This document shows positions 10,257 through 21,655 of a stretch of 64,000 nt of DNA, one piece after another (within the stretch, counting starts at the first letter, position 1; each line of letters opens with the position of its first letter). The translations under genes and the position numbers were made by a program. The notes under the pieces were generated by a model that was given only the letters and a program-made list of their open reading frames with translations, did no database searches and had not been told where the DNA came from. The stretch is taken from NCBI GenBank assembly GCA_012976225.1, contig JAAVVG010000018.1:124001-188000 (forward strand), given 5' to 3'. The DNA is from Golubevia sp. BC0850. Taxonomy: Eukaryota; Basidiomycota; Exobasidiomycetes; Golubeviales; Golubeviaceae.

Positions 10257-13200
10257 TTAGGCAGCTTTGCTCCAACGATCCTCGAAGCGATCCTTCAAAT
10301 CATCAAAACCGGGTATGTGAAGCTCTCCGACTAGCGCTGCGACGACAGCAGAGCATTCGTCGATCTTCTTGAGCATGTTGAAAAGAGCCATAGTTCCGCA
10401 AACGTGCGTCATGTATTGAGGATCTCTGAGTGTCGATAGAGAGAGAACGTCCTTGGAGAAAGGACTGTCGGTTCCTTGCTTCTTTCTGAGTTCTTCTTTC
10501 ATCCTCTTGAGAAGGGTTTCTCTATGGACTACCCTCTCTAGAACGAGACCAGTTCCGGCATGTGGAAGCGGGCTTCCGGTGTTAAGAGAAGTAGTGATAA
10601 GAGTCAAAGCGACGGTGACGTCTCCGATTGTGGCTGAAAGGAGCGAAGAACGGAAGGGAGGGGGGTGGGAGTTGTGGCATCGAAGAAGCGAGTTAGCTCG
10701 AGGTCTCTGATTTCGAGACACCGTAAATAGAGCAGACAACTCACCTGGATTCAAAATAGAAGTGTTCTGAGCGAATTCCCGTTTCCATTCCAAAGACATC
10801 CCAATGAGAGAAGCGTAGAGCTGAGCGAGTGACTCAAGAATCCGAGCTTGAGCAGTGAAGAGTTGAGAATACTTGTTTTTTGGCCAATATCCTCGAGGTG
10901 CTAGGTCCAAAGAAGCCAGAGCAATGTTTTGGCCGACCTGAGCAAGAGCAGCTTGTGTGGCAATGTATCGAGATCTGAAAGAAGCCAGAGCCACATCGGA
11001 TCTTTCAGTCTCTCGAGCTTGCTGACCTTCTAGAGACCTGGAACCTTCGAGTCCTGGTCTTTCATGTTCAACAACCATGTAGGCCTCGATGACCGAGACG
11101 TAGAGCTTGAGAATCTCTGAATTGGTATGAGCTAGAGTCTTTCGAACCAATTCTCGAGTACTGGCTGGACGAGGTAGTATCGAGACTGCTGCTGCTGCTG
11201 CCATTCCGATGATGACGAGGAGAGCTAGAGGGGAAAGAGCAGGAAAGACTGTTAGTAAAGAAGTGGAAGCATGCCAACAAACCCTCATCTCTTCCTCGAT
11301 CCTCCCATCCTCAACTTCAACTTTACGTCATACGAAAGCTTTCTAAAGGCAGGAAGTGATTTGGAAGAAGGAAGAAGAGTCGGGGAAGGTCAGACACCCA
11401 TTAACTCAATACTCACCTCGCCTCCAGGCCACTTCGTAACCAATTCCCGAGTTGGCAGTAACGACCAAATGCGTGTCGATCCAGGAATAACCGACGATCA
11501 GGATAGTCGTGACGCTGAGCATCATCATAGGGAGAAGAAGAGTCATGGGACTGAAAATTCGAAGGAAAACGATGAAGAGAAGAGCGACGGCCATGGTCGC
11601 AGCGATTCCATAGACATTTCCATTTCCGTTACCGGCAGAAATGTACCAGAGTAACATTCCCAAGACCAGTCCAGCCACAGTTCCTGCGATTCTGCCAGCG
11701 AGACTAAAAACTAGCTCTCCTGATGTCACAGCCATACTCGTCGGCACCTATGGAGGGGAGCGAAAGAAAGGGAGGCTTTGAGTTAAGATCGAGGTACTCT
11801 GCACTCTTTTCTCTCGCAACTCACAGTAATGATCGCCCAGATAGCTCGGTTCTGGTAGGCGAATGCAGCTGTGTTCGGCAAAACTGCAATGATCCACAGT
11901 GAAAACGTTCCGATACAACAGCGAAGAGCAAAGATTCCAGTTGGAGACCAGATGAAGTGATAGGCAGAAGCAAGAGCTCTTCCAAGGTGATGGAACCACT
12001 TCGAAGGAGGAAGAGCATCGGCATCTTTCAAAGCGTTCCTTCGATCCCTAGACCTCTTCATCTTAACTGCAGCCTTGTCTTGCTTCGCCCTCTTTTGCTC
12101 CTCTTTTAGATCCATCTTCTTCTGTTTCGCTTTCTCCTCTTTCAAAGAATCGGAGTCGAAGTCTTCATGGGCTTCTTCCGACTGATCGAAGTCGTCCTCG
12201 TGATAGACGCTGTTTTGAGTACTGACAGAACTAGAGTGATCTTGCTCCAAGTCTTGAGGTCCGAAATCCATCCCTCCTCCCACCTTCACCTTCTTGCTGA
12301 CTAGGATGTGACCGATCTTCCTCAGTCCGGTCGGCCAGAGAATGTGATTCTTGGGTCTCTTGGAAGCCATCTTGATAACCTCCTGACTCAAAGAATGAAG
12401 CTCGGAGACGTAGTTGTGAAGGTTGGAAGCTAAAGTTAGACAGAGGAAGAGAGGACGGGCTCCCGCACTGAAGTTTCGAGCTCCTTCCTGAGAGAGATAG
12501 CGTATTCCTTCCGGAGAGACGTCCTTGAAGTGTTGCTCGTAAGGCTTGATAAGGTTCATCCGCTCTTCTTCCACGAAAGTAGAGGAAGCTTGCAAAAGCT
12601 GATCGGAGGCGTCTTTCAGTTTCTGGACAGCTTGCTCGTGTTCTTCTTGAGTCGATTGATTGAACCAACGCCTCTTATTAGTCGAACTGATCCAAGCTGT
12701 CATCTCGCCGACGCACTTCTCCGCAGCTTCGAAGGTTGGTCTTGAAGCCTTGACCAGAATTGGAAGCAAAGCTGCGAGCTCGACATGCTGATCTAACTCT
12801 GCGTCGTGGATTCTCTTCCTGGCTCTCATGAGCTACGAGGCACAGAGTATGATTGGAAGATTTGGTCAGCATAGATCTACTTGACATAGAGGGGACAAAC
12901 AAACTCACAGTATGTGTGTCGTGAACTTTGACAGGTCCTTTCATCTTCTCCCAATCATCGTCTTCGTCCTTTTGCTTCTTTCCCTCGGATTCATCGTTGA
13001 GTTCGTTCTCTTCCTTGATGGTCTCAATCAAATGATGAAACGCAGATAATCCAAGCAATCGAACAGACGCTTTCCTGATTCCTCCGAATAGGAAAGCGAG
13101 ATCCTTAGCACTCAATCTCCCATAGGTGACCTCTAGTTCTAGAAATCCAGTCTGACCACCTAAGAGATCCATTAGTTGGATGATTCCCGTGTGCGAAGCC

Positions 13201-14641
13201 TTGAACCTTCCTTCGTATTCCTCCAGGCCTGAGAGATCTCCATTCTGTGCTTTGTCGAGGAATTCGGCGTGCGATTTCAGGAGGGATTGAGAAAGACCGA
13301 GAAGCGAGCAAAGTTTGGTTTGCCAATCGTGAGACAGAGATTCGGGAAAGATGAAGATCTGTTAGAGAAAAGAAAAGAAAATCAAAAAAGAAGAGAGGGG
13401 GGAGGAGTGAGCTCAGGTCAATTTCGATGGAAGCAAACTGGGAATTCACCTACTCACTTGGCATCCGAAAGATACTCCGAGCGAGCAGCCAATAGGTAAC
13501 ATGAAGATTGACCCCAGCGTGTATTGGGACACCGGAAAGAGAGGACCATAGGAACAAATAACAATGACCAAGATAGAGAAGAAGATACCGAAGAGTTTCA
13601 ACTTTGGCAACTTCGCTTGGACCACAGCTGCAAAGTACATTCCGACCATCAAGAAGACTCCATAGACGACAGTTGATCGAGTGTCCAAAAAGGCACCTTG
13701 GAAGATAGTTAGTCGGTAGGCCGCTTCTGGATTGGTAGATGTCTGAGAAGATGAGGAGGACAAAGAGATCAAGAGTGAGTTGAACTAGATTTTCCAGATA
13801 TCAGATTCAGTGCCGCAAGAGACTCACAGCAACAGATTGTTGAGCTGTTTGGACCTGTTGAGCCAACAGCACTTGATCTCTTGCTAGTAGGGCCAACTTC
13901 ATCCCGAGACAGCTCCAAGCCCAGCCGAGAGCAGCTCCCAAAACGAGGGTAAAATTGGCGAACAACCAGATCGATACTGGCATATTGCCGGGGATCATCA
14001 CTGTTACCATAGATGTGAAGAACGCTGAAAGAAAAAGGAAATGGCAAGGTTTGAGTCGGGTGGCTAGCGGAGGGCACAGGAGTTCGAAAGCTCAACTTAC
14101 CTGCTTGACCTAACACCTGTAGACTCTGAGTAGGCAGTAACAATAGGAAGGTTACCCAAGAAGCCACCCCTGAAGAGAATAGAAAGAAGTGGAGTGTTTG
14201 AGTCGTGGGAGGTTGGTTCTATCTTCAATTCTTCAACATTCCTGTCTCATTTTAACTTCCGATCTTCCTGTGTAGAAGATCGAATCATTTATCAAGTCTA
14301 TGATTCTATCACCATGGGGTTTGTCTCTCATGACAACCTCGAAGCAGCTGCTTTTGACCCTGCTAGGTTGGTGTCCTACCATCTTGCTCTCTCTCTCTCT
14401 CCACCCTCCACGACAACTCACAACACCTGATCAATGTCTTGACACTCCTAGGATTCTTCAAATTGCTAGATACCCAATCCGGGAAGTTGTCTAAGAAGCT
14501 CCTCTTCTTGTTCTTTTTCTCATCTCCAGCATCTGTCTGAGTGTTGGTTTCCATAACTTTGTCAGATCGACTTGCTGGATCTGGCGACGTCGTTTCCAGA
14601 GACCAACCAGGCTGATCTCGGTCTTGGTCTTTTTCTGCCAT
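10257..14641 (-). CDS. Large ArAE/FUSC-like membrane protein (putative ER transporter/DUF2421 family)
   Basis: Nine exons (14641-14422, 14169-14101, 14024-13828, 13742-13458, 13358-12909, 12832-11825, 11747-11417, 11224-10745, 10633-10257) encode 1138 residues in phase. After a polar N-terminus, SVKTLIRCWVASWVTFLLLL opens the first multi-helix membrane block (helices in TIFQGAFLDTRSTVVYGVFL and LFGIFFSILVIVICSYGPLF). A long soluble region with Lys/Glu-rich coiled segments follows (about residues 260-700). A second block of four to six helices (AGTVAGLVLGMLLWYISAG, IAATMAVALLFIVFLRIF, MLSVTTILIVGYSWI, ALLVIIGMAAAAAVSIL) precedes a helical C-terminal domain. This two-block layout is that of the fungal aromatic-acid-exporter-like proteins with an ArAE_2_N, FUSC-like and ArAE_2/DUF2421 arrangement. 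Substrate unknown. The family call is firm; the transport role is inferred. Confidence 0.85.
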
Positions 14642-14954
14642 TGCTGGGAATGCAAGAGAGGGAGGGGAGGTTGGAGTTTGGAGGGAAAGGAGAGATCGAC
14701 CCCAAAAATTCCTTTGGAGAGTTGGTCTGTCGGCAAAACAGATCCGGAAAACAGCAAGATTCGCACGCCAGACCAAAGTTTTGCAAAGTGAGAGGGTCGA
14801 AATTGGTGTGCGAGCGAAAACCAAGCCGAAGCTCTACCGGCCTACAGGGAGAAACAGGGAGAAAGAGGATGGGATTGAATCCCCTCTTGACTGTCACATC
14901 TCATCCTCTCGTCCCACTCAGCACTCCAAATCGCCTTCATTCTTGAGCAGAATA
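14642..14954. other. Intergenic, same-strand gap
   Basis: Contains the promoter and 5' UTR of the FUSC-type gene and the 3' UTR of the cyclo-ligase gene. I see no clear element. Confidence 0.45.
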
Positions 14955-16114
14955 TTATTCTACATCTATCGCAGGTTTCCATCTGCTGTCATCTTTGCAA
15001 ATAGTTCTATCAGCAGTGACGATAGCGTCCAAAATTCTATCATTGACGTCCGATGGAACCCTTTCTTCGGATGGTAGAACTTGTTCGACGAGACCAAGTG
15101 CCACTTTCGTAGAAGAAAAGGAAAGAATTCGATAGTTTGATAGGGACGGCAGTCGAAAAAGTCGGAGAAGAAGGTTGGAGAAAACGGTCAGTCGGACAGC
15201 ACTCGAGACTTCCTATCTCTACCAGACTTCTCACCTGTGATCGGACCTGGCTTTCCTGTTCGAGAGGCAAATTCTTCAGCTCTTGAGATATATCTGTCGT
15301 AGTAGCCTTTGCCATGGCCCAACCTTCCGCCTTGAACGTCGAATGCTACTCCTGGAGCCAGAATCAGATCCAATCCTTCACCTCCAGTCGAAGCGTCCAG
15401 AGCTAGCATGCGAAGAACGAATCGTTCGAAAATAGACGTCTGTCAGTTTCGATCGTTGAGAGAAGAAAAGATACCGGAAAAGGAGAGAGGACTCACCATC
15501 TTCTCTTCTATTTCCTCTTTGATCGTAAACTTCTCCTGGCTCGCGAATCCCCCACTTGTTCACTGGCATATTCTCATATTCCTTGATGTCGAGCAGCCTC
15601 ATCATTCTCATGTCTGCAGAGAAAGTGACTCCAGAAGAGTCGCTCTTCGTCGGCGTCGGGCTCATGCCACCAGAGGCAGAAGAGACCTTAGTGGAAGTGA
15701 ATGTGGACGCAAACAAAGGGACGTAGAGTCGCTTTCCTGCTCATGAGAAAGGCGAGGTTTGGTTATCAGTTCGTGCATAGAAGTCGTTTCGAGAAAGGGG
15801 AATGGCTCCGAATGAGACTCGCCTTGGTTTAAGGCATGTCTGCAGAGCTGATCAGTGTCGATTTCACCTGATTCCATGCTAACGTAGATGCTGACACTGG
15901 TAGCGTTCGCATAGATAGGAGACTTCAGGATCGATTGAGTCACGATTGAAGCTGCAAGAGAAAGAGAACAGGAGTGAGAGACGCAAAGAAAAAAGAAGAG
16001 GATTGGCAACTCACACTGCTTCAGGATCTGCTCCGTTGTCAGAGAGCTGAGGATCTGAGCAACCGACTTTCTCAAACTCTTTTTGGCGGTTCTGACGGCT
16101 TGGATAGAAGTCAT
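14955..16114 (-). CDS. 5-formyltetrahydrofolate cyclo-ligase (methenyl-THF synthetase)
   Basis: Five exons (16114-16015, 15951-15823, 15736-15497, 15402-15235, 15103-14955) encode 261 residues. The enzyme uses ATP to turn 5-formyl-THF into 5,10-methenyl-THF in one-carbon metabolism. Seen are the N-terminal [10 protein letters not shown] basic segment that binds the nucleotide in this family, KRLYVPLF, the substrate loop WGIREP, and the C-terminal block [12 protein letters not shown] then [11 protein letters not shown] (about residues 185-194) and [15 protein letters not shown]. Intron 2 uses a GC donor (CAAG/GCGAGT, donor at 15822-15821) with a normal CAG acceptor; retention would shift frame, and no GT alternative fits. 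The 5' end is 114 bp from the start of the divergent deacetylase gene, suggesting a shared promoter. Confidence 0.92.
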
Positions 16115-16228
16115 GGCGATGAGAGAGTGATGGATCCAGGATCAAGCAGAAGAAATTTCTTCGCTCTCCGCTTCTTCCCAACCACTCACTCCTTAACTCT
16201 TAACTTTTTCTCCTCGTCTCCTTTTCAA
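16115..16228. promoter_or_regulatory. Compact bidirectional promoter
   Basis: Only 114 bp separate the start codons of the folate cyclo-ligase (minus) and the polysaccharide deacetylase (plus). Both core promoters and 5' UTRs must fit here or overlap the genes. No TATA box is evident; the right half is CT-rich. Confidence 0.55.
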
Positions 16229-17919
16229 ATGACTCGCAAAATTCAAGGTGAGTAGATAAATCGCAGCGCTGATCGTTGTGGTCTCATCGTTGCTGATTGT
16301 CACTGAATCCTGTCTTTACTCCTTACCCTCCGCTCTCCAGTTTGTATCGCTCCCGATGTTGATGCAGTAGCGTAAGTAGTCGTCAAATGAAACTAGCTGC
16401 TGAATCAGTTAAGGTATCTGCAGCCTGCAGCAAAGTAGCTGAGACAAGAGAACTCACCGTCTCCTCTCCAACTCTGTTCGCTCGTGACAAACTGGCTCTG
16501 ACTCGTCTCTCAGAGGGTGGCTCGGAAGTTATGGAGGAGAAGACAGTCCCGGAGACATTTCAAGAGGGGTTTTTGCAGCAGAGGTCGGAGTACCTCGCCT
16601 CTTGAAGCTATTCAAGAAGTACGACATCATTACCACCTGGTTCAGTGAGCATCTGCGCAGGGGTCGACAAGTATTCCTTCTTAGTTTGAAATTGAGTATA
16701 CCCCTTTGAAAATGTTGAGAGGCCATCTCATATGATCGTACATACGGCTGATCTTTGGGAACATGGGGTGCTAACTCAGACTCTTCATCCCTCTACCCAG
16801 TTCCCGGCCACTCTCTCGAATCTTTCCCCGAGAAAATGGCTGAGATCCGCGATGCTGGACATGAAATAGGATTGCATGGCTACTCACACGAAGAGCCATT
16901 AGCTATGAGCGTCGAACAGCAGAAGGACGTGCTCGACAAGACTTTCCAGCAATTGACCGACTTCTGTGGTAAGCCTCCTGTCTCCTCTGTAGCCCCTTTC
17001 TGGCAAACTAGCAAGGAGTGAGTGAAGCTATTGCCGTGGAGGAGAAACAAGAGGAGTAGCGCTGACTTCTCGACACGGATTTCAATTTTAGGATGACGGA
17101 ACTTCTGTTAGCCAAAGGAGTCCAAGTGGACCATAGCAACATGGCTCATGATTGTCAAGTAAGTCAGAAGAGCTGTCTCTTGTCGTGAATCAATCAATGC
17201 CAGAGCCCCAGCCCCAGCCGCTGACGACTCAAGCTCTCATTGGCCATTTGATTCACAGCCTTACTACCTAAGAGATCAAGACACTTGGACTAAGATTGAC
17301 TACAAGAAGAAGGCGGAAACTTGGATGAAACCTCTGGTAAAAGGAAAACCAACCGGGTTGGTAGAGGTGAGAATCGAGCTTAGTCGAGCAAGGTTGAGGA
17401 GAAGGGGAAAATTTCCCTTTCTCTGCTCCTCTTATTAATTGAACATTTGGGATCCATGTTCTTTTCATCCCTCTAATCTCTTGCAGATTCCTTGCAGCTG
17501 GTATCTTGATGACCTGCCTCCCGTGAGTCGAGCGACAACCCAAATCTTTATCCTCTCTCTCTCTGCTCGCGTGCTAACTCTCTGAACCCCACGACTTCTC
17601 TATTACGCTTTTCTTCCAGATGATGTTCATCACTAAATCTCCAAACTCTCATGGCTGGGTTCCTCCTTCTCAAGTCGAGAGTCTCTGGAAAGATCAATTC
17701 GAATATCACTTTCGTGAAGAGACTGGAGATTTCATCTTTCCAATCACAATCCATCCAGATGTATCTGGATATCCTCAAGTTCTGCTAATGCTCGAGAGAT
17801 TCATCGAATGGATCAGAGAATTTGAAGGAGTTGAATTTGTTACTATGAAGCAAATGGGAGACTACTTTAGAGCCAACAATCCCGCCCCTGAAGGAGCCGT
17901 CATGCCAGCTGGAATGTGA
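16229..17919 (+). CDS. Cytosolic polysaccharide deacetylase-family protein (PuuE/HpPgdA-like)
   Basis: Eight exons (16229-16247, 16341-16371, 16514-16644, 16801-17017, 17092-17158, 17259-17366, 17487-17522, 17620-17919) encode 302 residues, a normal length for this conserved fungal family. It has a NodB-type fold with a metal site: the Asp of [10 protein letters not shown], then [11 protein letters not shown], and [13 protein letters not shown], where HxxxH-type histidines bind metal. Later blocks [43 protein letters not shown] and [20 protein letters not shown] are near-universal in the family. There is no signal peptide, so it should be cytosolic, unlike secreted chitin deacetylases. The true substrate in fungi is uncertain; bacterial relatives act on peptidoglycan-like or allantoin-type amides. 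The first exon is only 19 nt. It is divergent from the folate cyclo-ligase. Confidence 0.9.
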
Positions 17920-18559
17920 AGAATTTGCGGTTGTAGTTCGCATTTTCTAACCAATGGACTGAGATTCTCAATTATTCTTGCATCTCGATTGAAGTAGATC
18001 TCTTCGACCGCTTGGTTCTTGGTATGTCAATCTGAAATCGAAATCTCCTAATCACCCAGCATCTCCCAGGATGTGGTGACACGGTCATCGATTGTAGACT
18101 GTGAACGAGTTGGATGGAACGAGGATGGAGATGGAGTGCGATTCAAAGAGAAAGAGTGAACGTGAGAGTGTACGGAGAGAGAGGAGAGGAGCTCATCAAA
18201 GAACAACCAAGCGAAGAAGTGATCTGAGAAAGAACAAAGAAGAGAAGAAGGAGGTCTTAAGTTTTTGCCGTTCGCGAGCTATGTTCGCCTTCCCAAGAAT
18301 TCTGGCATCTGCCTTTCTGCCCTTACACACTCATAGACATTTTTTTTTCTGACACTGTTGCGCACAAGGAGTTCCAGTCTGTAGAACCCTCTCAGACCAT
18401 CTCTAGAGCCAAAAGTACTCGAAACAGTCTTTTCGTAATGGAAAGTGAATAGAGAGGGAACAACGAGAAATGTCAAAACAATCGGGAGTGACACAAAGAA
18501 CAGAGAATCTGAGTGATTGATCTGTTTGAGAGGTATCGATCTGGAGACGAGGGGAAAGC
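17920..18559. other. Convergent intergenic region
   Basis: Holds the 3' UTRs of the deacetylase and the GPR1-like gene. Purine-rich stretches (about 18115-18260) give short spurious frames; no gene or RNA is recognised. Confidence 0.5.
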
Positions 18560-20087
18560 TCAAGCATCTTGACGAGGTAGCGGGAAGTAGGGGACAGGGA
18601 CTCCTTCTTCTTGAAGCATGGTCGCTAGAGCAGCGTACCATAGAAGAGCACCTGGAATGGAAAGAGGTTGTACCACTGTTAGTTTCATGGCTAAATTACT
18701 TGTGGACAGGCTCTGATGTGACTCACCAATAGCAATGAACATTCCGCCTGTTGCTTTTTGTAGCTCGGGACGTGCTGCAGAACGAGAAGTGAGTTCATGA
18801 GCATGGACACCAACGGGGATACAAAGTGAAAATTTAGCTCACGGTATTCCAGGTAGTTCACTCCTTGCAAAATGAGAGCAATAGTGATCAAGAGAGCCCC
18901 TCCCGAAATTGGGAAGGCGGTTTTGAAGGAAGCCACCCAAACGGCAAAGACTGAAAAGAAAAAGGGGGAGAGTTAGTCGCAGCCAGGTCATGGCTGCTCT
19001 ACTCTCATTCACTTACCTGGAATCATCGAAATGAAGAAGACTAAGAAATGAAGGGAAGCGGGCGAGTGCAGGCAAGACTCGAGATCAGATAGGTCTGACA
19101 AAACCGAAAGGAGTCGCCCAGAACTCACCAATCGCCAGAGCTTTGTAGAGAGCCAAAATTCCTTCTTCCAGAGTTCCTCCAGCCAGAAGGGCTGGCTCAA
19201 TGTAAGCAAGCTGAATTCCGGTCCATCTGAAAGGGAAATCAAACGAGAATCAAGGTTGTCAGGCGAGCAAAGTACCTCTTTGGAAGAAAGCGGCAACTCA
19301 CGGAAGGAAGACCAAAGAGATAGACCCGATCAAACCTCCCAAGTTACCTGAAAGGATGAGGGTTAGGGAATCGATAGATTTCAGACCATGAAAGCTTGAG
19401 CTCTTGGGTAGGGCGTGTAGCACGCAAGTATCCTTGAGGGGTCAAGCTCCTTCCTCTGACCCTCACTTGATCTGACATGCGATTACAAGATATCAATGAG
19501 AAACTCACCTGCGAATACAGCGACGAAAGTATCACCGCAGGCGAAGGCAAACATCGAGGCGGTCAAAACTCCGATTCCTCCAAGTGGTAATCCAATGTTG
19601 TAAAAGATATTCAGCTGAGTTAGGCCGCGGTGGCCGATCAAAAGTAGGCCCAAGATCAACAAGGTAGCACCGATTCCAATTGCAGCTAAAGGGAAAGGAC
19701 TTTGAAGAGTCAAGGGAAGGAGCACGAGAGAAGAAATCGAAAATTGACGTCAGTAAGACCTCAGCATATTCTGACTTATTTTGAAAGTCACTCAGATACA
19801 TACTTTCCGATACGGCGATGGTAGGTTGGAAGACCACGCTGCTGTGATTCGACTTCGTGCTGATGAAGAAGTCAGTGGCAATACATACGTTTGGTCAGCA
19901 GGATTGCATAGTCGAACGGAACGCTCGACGATGTGGATTCATCCATGTTGTTGATACTCACGCCACCCCTTGTATGCATTTTCGTCAACTTATTACCGTC
20001 ATGGGAAACTACATGGTCCAACTTGTTTGGATCAGGAGCTAGACCCATCTGGGCCATGAAACTTGGCTTTTCGTAGGGACGAGACAT
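18560..20087 (-). CDS. GPR1/FUN34/YaaH-family membrane transporter (acetate/ammonia type)
   Basis: Nine exons (20087-19889, 19852-19804, 19699-19509, 19347-19302, 19226-19129, 19040-19017, 18950-18843, 18774-18727, 18651-18560) encode 284 residues in phase. The family signature before helix 1 is formed across intron 2 as YHRRIGNPFPLAAIG (classically NPAPLGL). Six hydrophobic helices follow, with LPLGGIGVLTASMFAFACGD matching the family's GGxxQxxAGxxE-x-GNTF block in altered form, SFKTAFPISGGALLIT matching the xLRTN block, and PELQKATGGMFIAIGALLWY near the end. The C-terminus PYFPLPRQDA fits the usual LPV-type tail. Relatives move acetate or act in ammonium export and acetate sensing. The NPAPLGL and GNTF positions are unusually divergent, so the substrate may differ. 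Exon 6 is only 24 nt. Confidence 0.82.
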
Positions 20088-20812
20088 TGCTTGCTAAAGA
20101 TGCAGGATCAGCGCAGAAGGGCGGGGGAGGACAGAAATCTGGGGAGAAAGAAAGGAAGAAGGAGGAGAAGGAGGGTAGAGGAAGGGAAGAGCAAAGAATG
20201 TTTGAAATCATCTCTTTTGAGTTGGGGAGGAAACTCAGGAAAGGCGGAAATCAAGGAATGGTCTTCGAAAGAAGGTACAGCTGAGCCAAGAAGGGATGGT
20301 CGATGGTCGGCCTGCGGGCATGTTGTCAAATCAGTGTTCTGTGTTTTTGTGGGGTGGGATGCTTTCTTTTTGTCACATTCGAATCTCGATTGTTTTGTTT
20401 TCGAAATTCGAGTATTTACTCATCAAGCATCTTGTTCTCTGTGATGACGATTCTCTTCCTTTCGATCCCACGACATCATTCAACAACGAACAAAACAAAG
20501 TCTTTCGAGATTCAAGTCAGAAACGGGATGACTACGATACAGTTCAAATTCGAAAACACAGAACATTGAGAGACAGTGACGAAACAATAGGAGAACAGAG
20601 AGTGGAGTCGATCCCTTCTTGGGGTGTGGTGGCGAGAACTTAAAGAGGCCTGAGGAGAGCCGTGATAGAAAGGGAGAGGATAAGGAAGGAGGGAAAAGAG
20701 AGAGAAAGGCAGGTTGAGTAAAGCATCTCTTAAAATGAGAACTCAGAGAACAGGCAGAAAGAGATTGTTTGACGTGTCTAAGATCTGGCACGATTGATTA
20801 CTCACAGGCAGA
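20088..20812. other. Intergenic gap
   Basis: The 5' flank of the GPR1-like gene and 3' flank of the Ser/Thr-rich gene. Purine-rich at about 20100-20230. Short frames on both strands have no family resemblance. Confidence 0.45.
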
Positions 20813-21655
20813 TCATGCATCTCCAGGGCTGGAGGTTGGAGTAGCAATAGGGGCGACACCTTGACCTCTTTTGGAAGGAGAGACCGAACCTGAACCAGAA
20901 TCGGAACCAGAACCATCTCCAGATCCAGTTCCAGATCCAGTAGAGGTGGCAGTGGCGCCGACACCCGCTGCTCTGATGCTCGACATTTCGTTTTTGATAC
21001 TTGAAATTTGATCGTGAAAGTTACTTGAAGACCGACTTAATATTGCCATCCGACTGTCTCTTGAAACTGCTTCAGATGCAAGTGACATGAGGGCGGATGC
21101 GTGGGTCGCCACACTCCTGTGATACGAGATCCCTTCTGCAACTGACGACTGATATTGAGAAGGGACTCCGATCAAATATGAAGTTGAAGAAGCTGATGAA
21201 GAAGTGGCGTTGACGGAACTAGAAGAACCTGAAGGTGAACCAGAAGACGTAGTAGAAGATGCACCAGACACATTAATCGAAGTTGAAGTAACGTTTGGAT
21301 CCGCAGTTGAGGTTGAGGTACCATTTGAAGGACTAGAGTCAGTTGAATTTCCATTTCCAGTTCCAATTCCATCCTGTCTAATCTTTAACCCCTGAGTCCC
21401 ACCATCCCTACGTCTAATCTTAAACCCATCATCTCTTGGAGGAAGGTACCTGTTTCTATAATGATTTGAATGATTAATAGAATGATATCTTCTAGTTTCA
21501 AGTGGATTGAAGATAGGGTTGATATTCAAAGTAGGTTGAGAAGCTACTACTTGAGTGTTGATAGGCGAAGCATCAGATAGAGATGCACAAGCCAAAAGGA
21601 ATAGACTTAGGGTTGAGACGATTGAAAATGATGAGAATAAGATTTGACCTCTCAT
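20813..21655 (-). CDS. Ser/Thr-rich secreted or cell-surface protein
   Basis: A single-exon frame of 280 residues. I start at 21655 because MRGQILFSSFSIVSTLSLFL followed by LACASLSDA makes a good signal peptide; the frame is open further upstream but loses this. The mature part has clustered basic sites (KIRRRDGG and LKIRQDG) that look like Kex2-type processing points inside two related short segments. A long Ser/Thr/Gly/Asn-rich region with several N-glycosylation sequons (NST, NGT, NVT, NVS, NAT) follows, then a helical Ser/Ala-rich part and a Gly/Ser-Asp repeat tail. There is no transmembrane or strong GPI signal at the C-terminus, which ends TPTSSPGDA. Such proteins are usually O-mannosylated wall or secreted proteins; the role is unknown. 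Confidence 0.75.
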   Translation of the reverse strand: MRGQILFSSFSIVSTLSLFLLACASLSDASPINTQVVASQPTLNINPIFNPLETRRYHSINHSNHYRNRYLPPRDDGFKIRRRDGGTQGLKIRQDGIGTGNGNSTDSSPSNGTSTSTADPNVTSTSINVSGASSTTSSGSPSGSSSSVNATSSSASSTSYLIGVPSQYQSSVAEGISYHRSVATHASALMSLASEAVSRDSRMAILSRSSSNFHDQISSIKNEMSSIRAAGVGATATSTGSGTGSGDGSGSDSGSGSVSPSKRGQGVAPIATPTSSPGDA

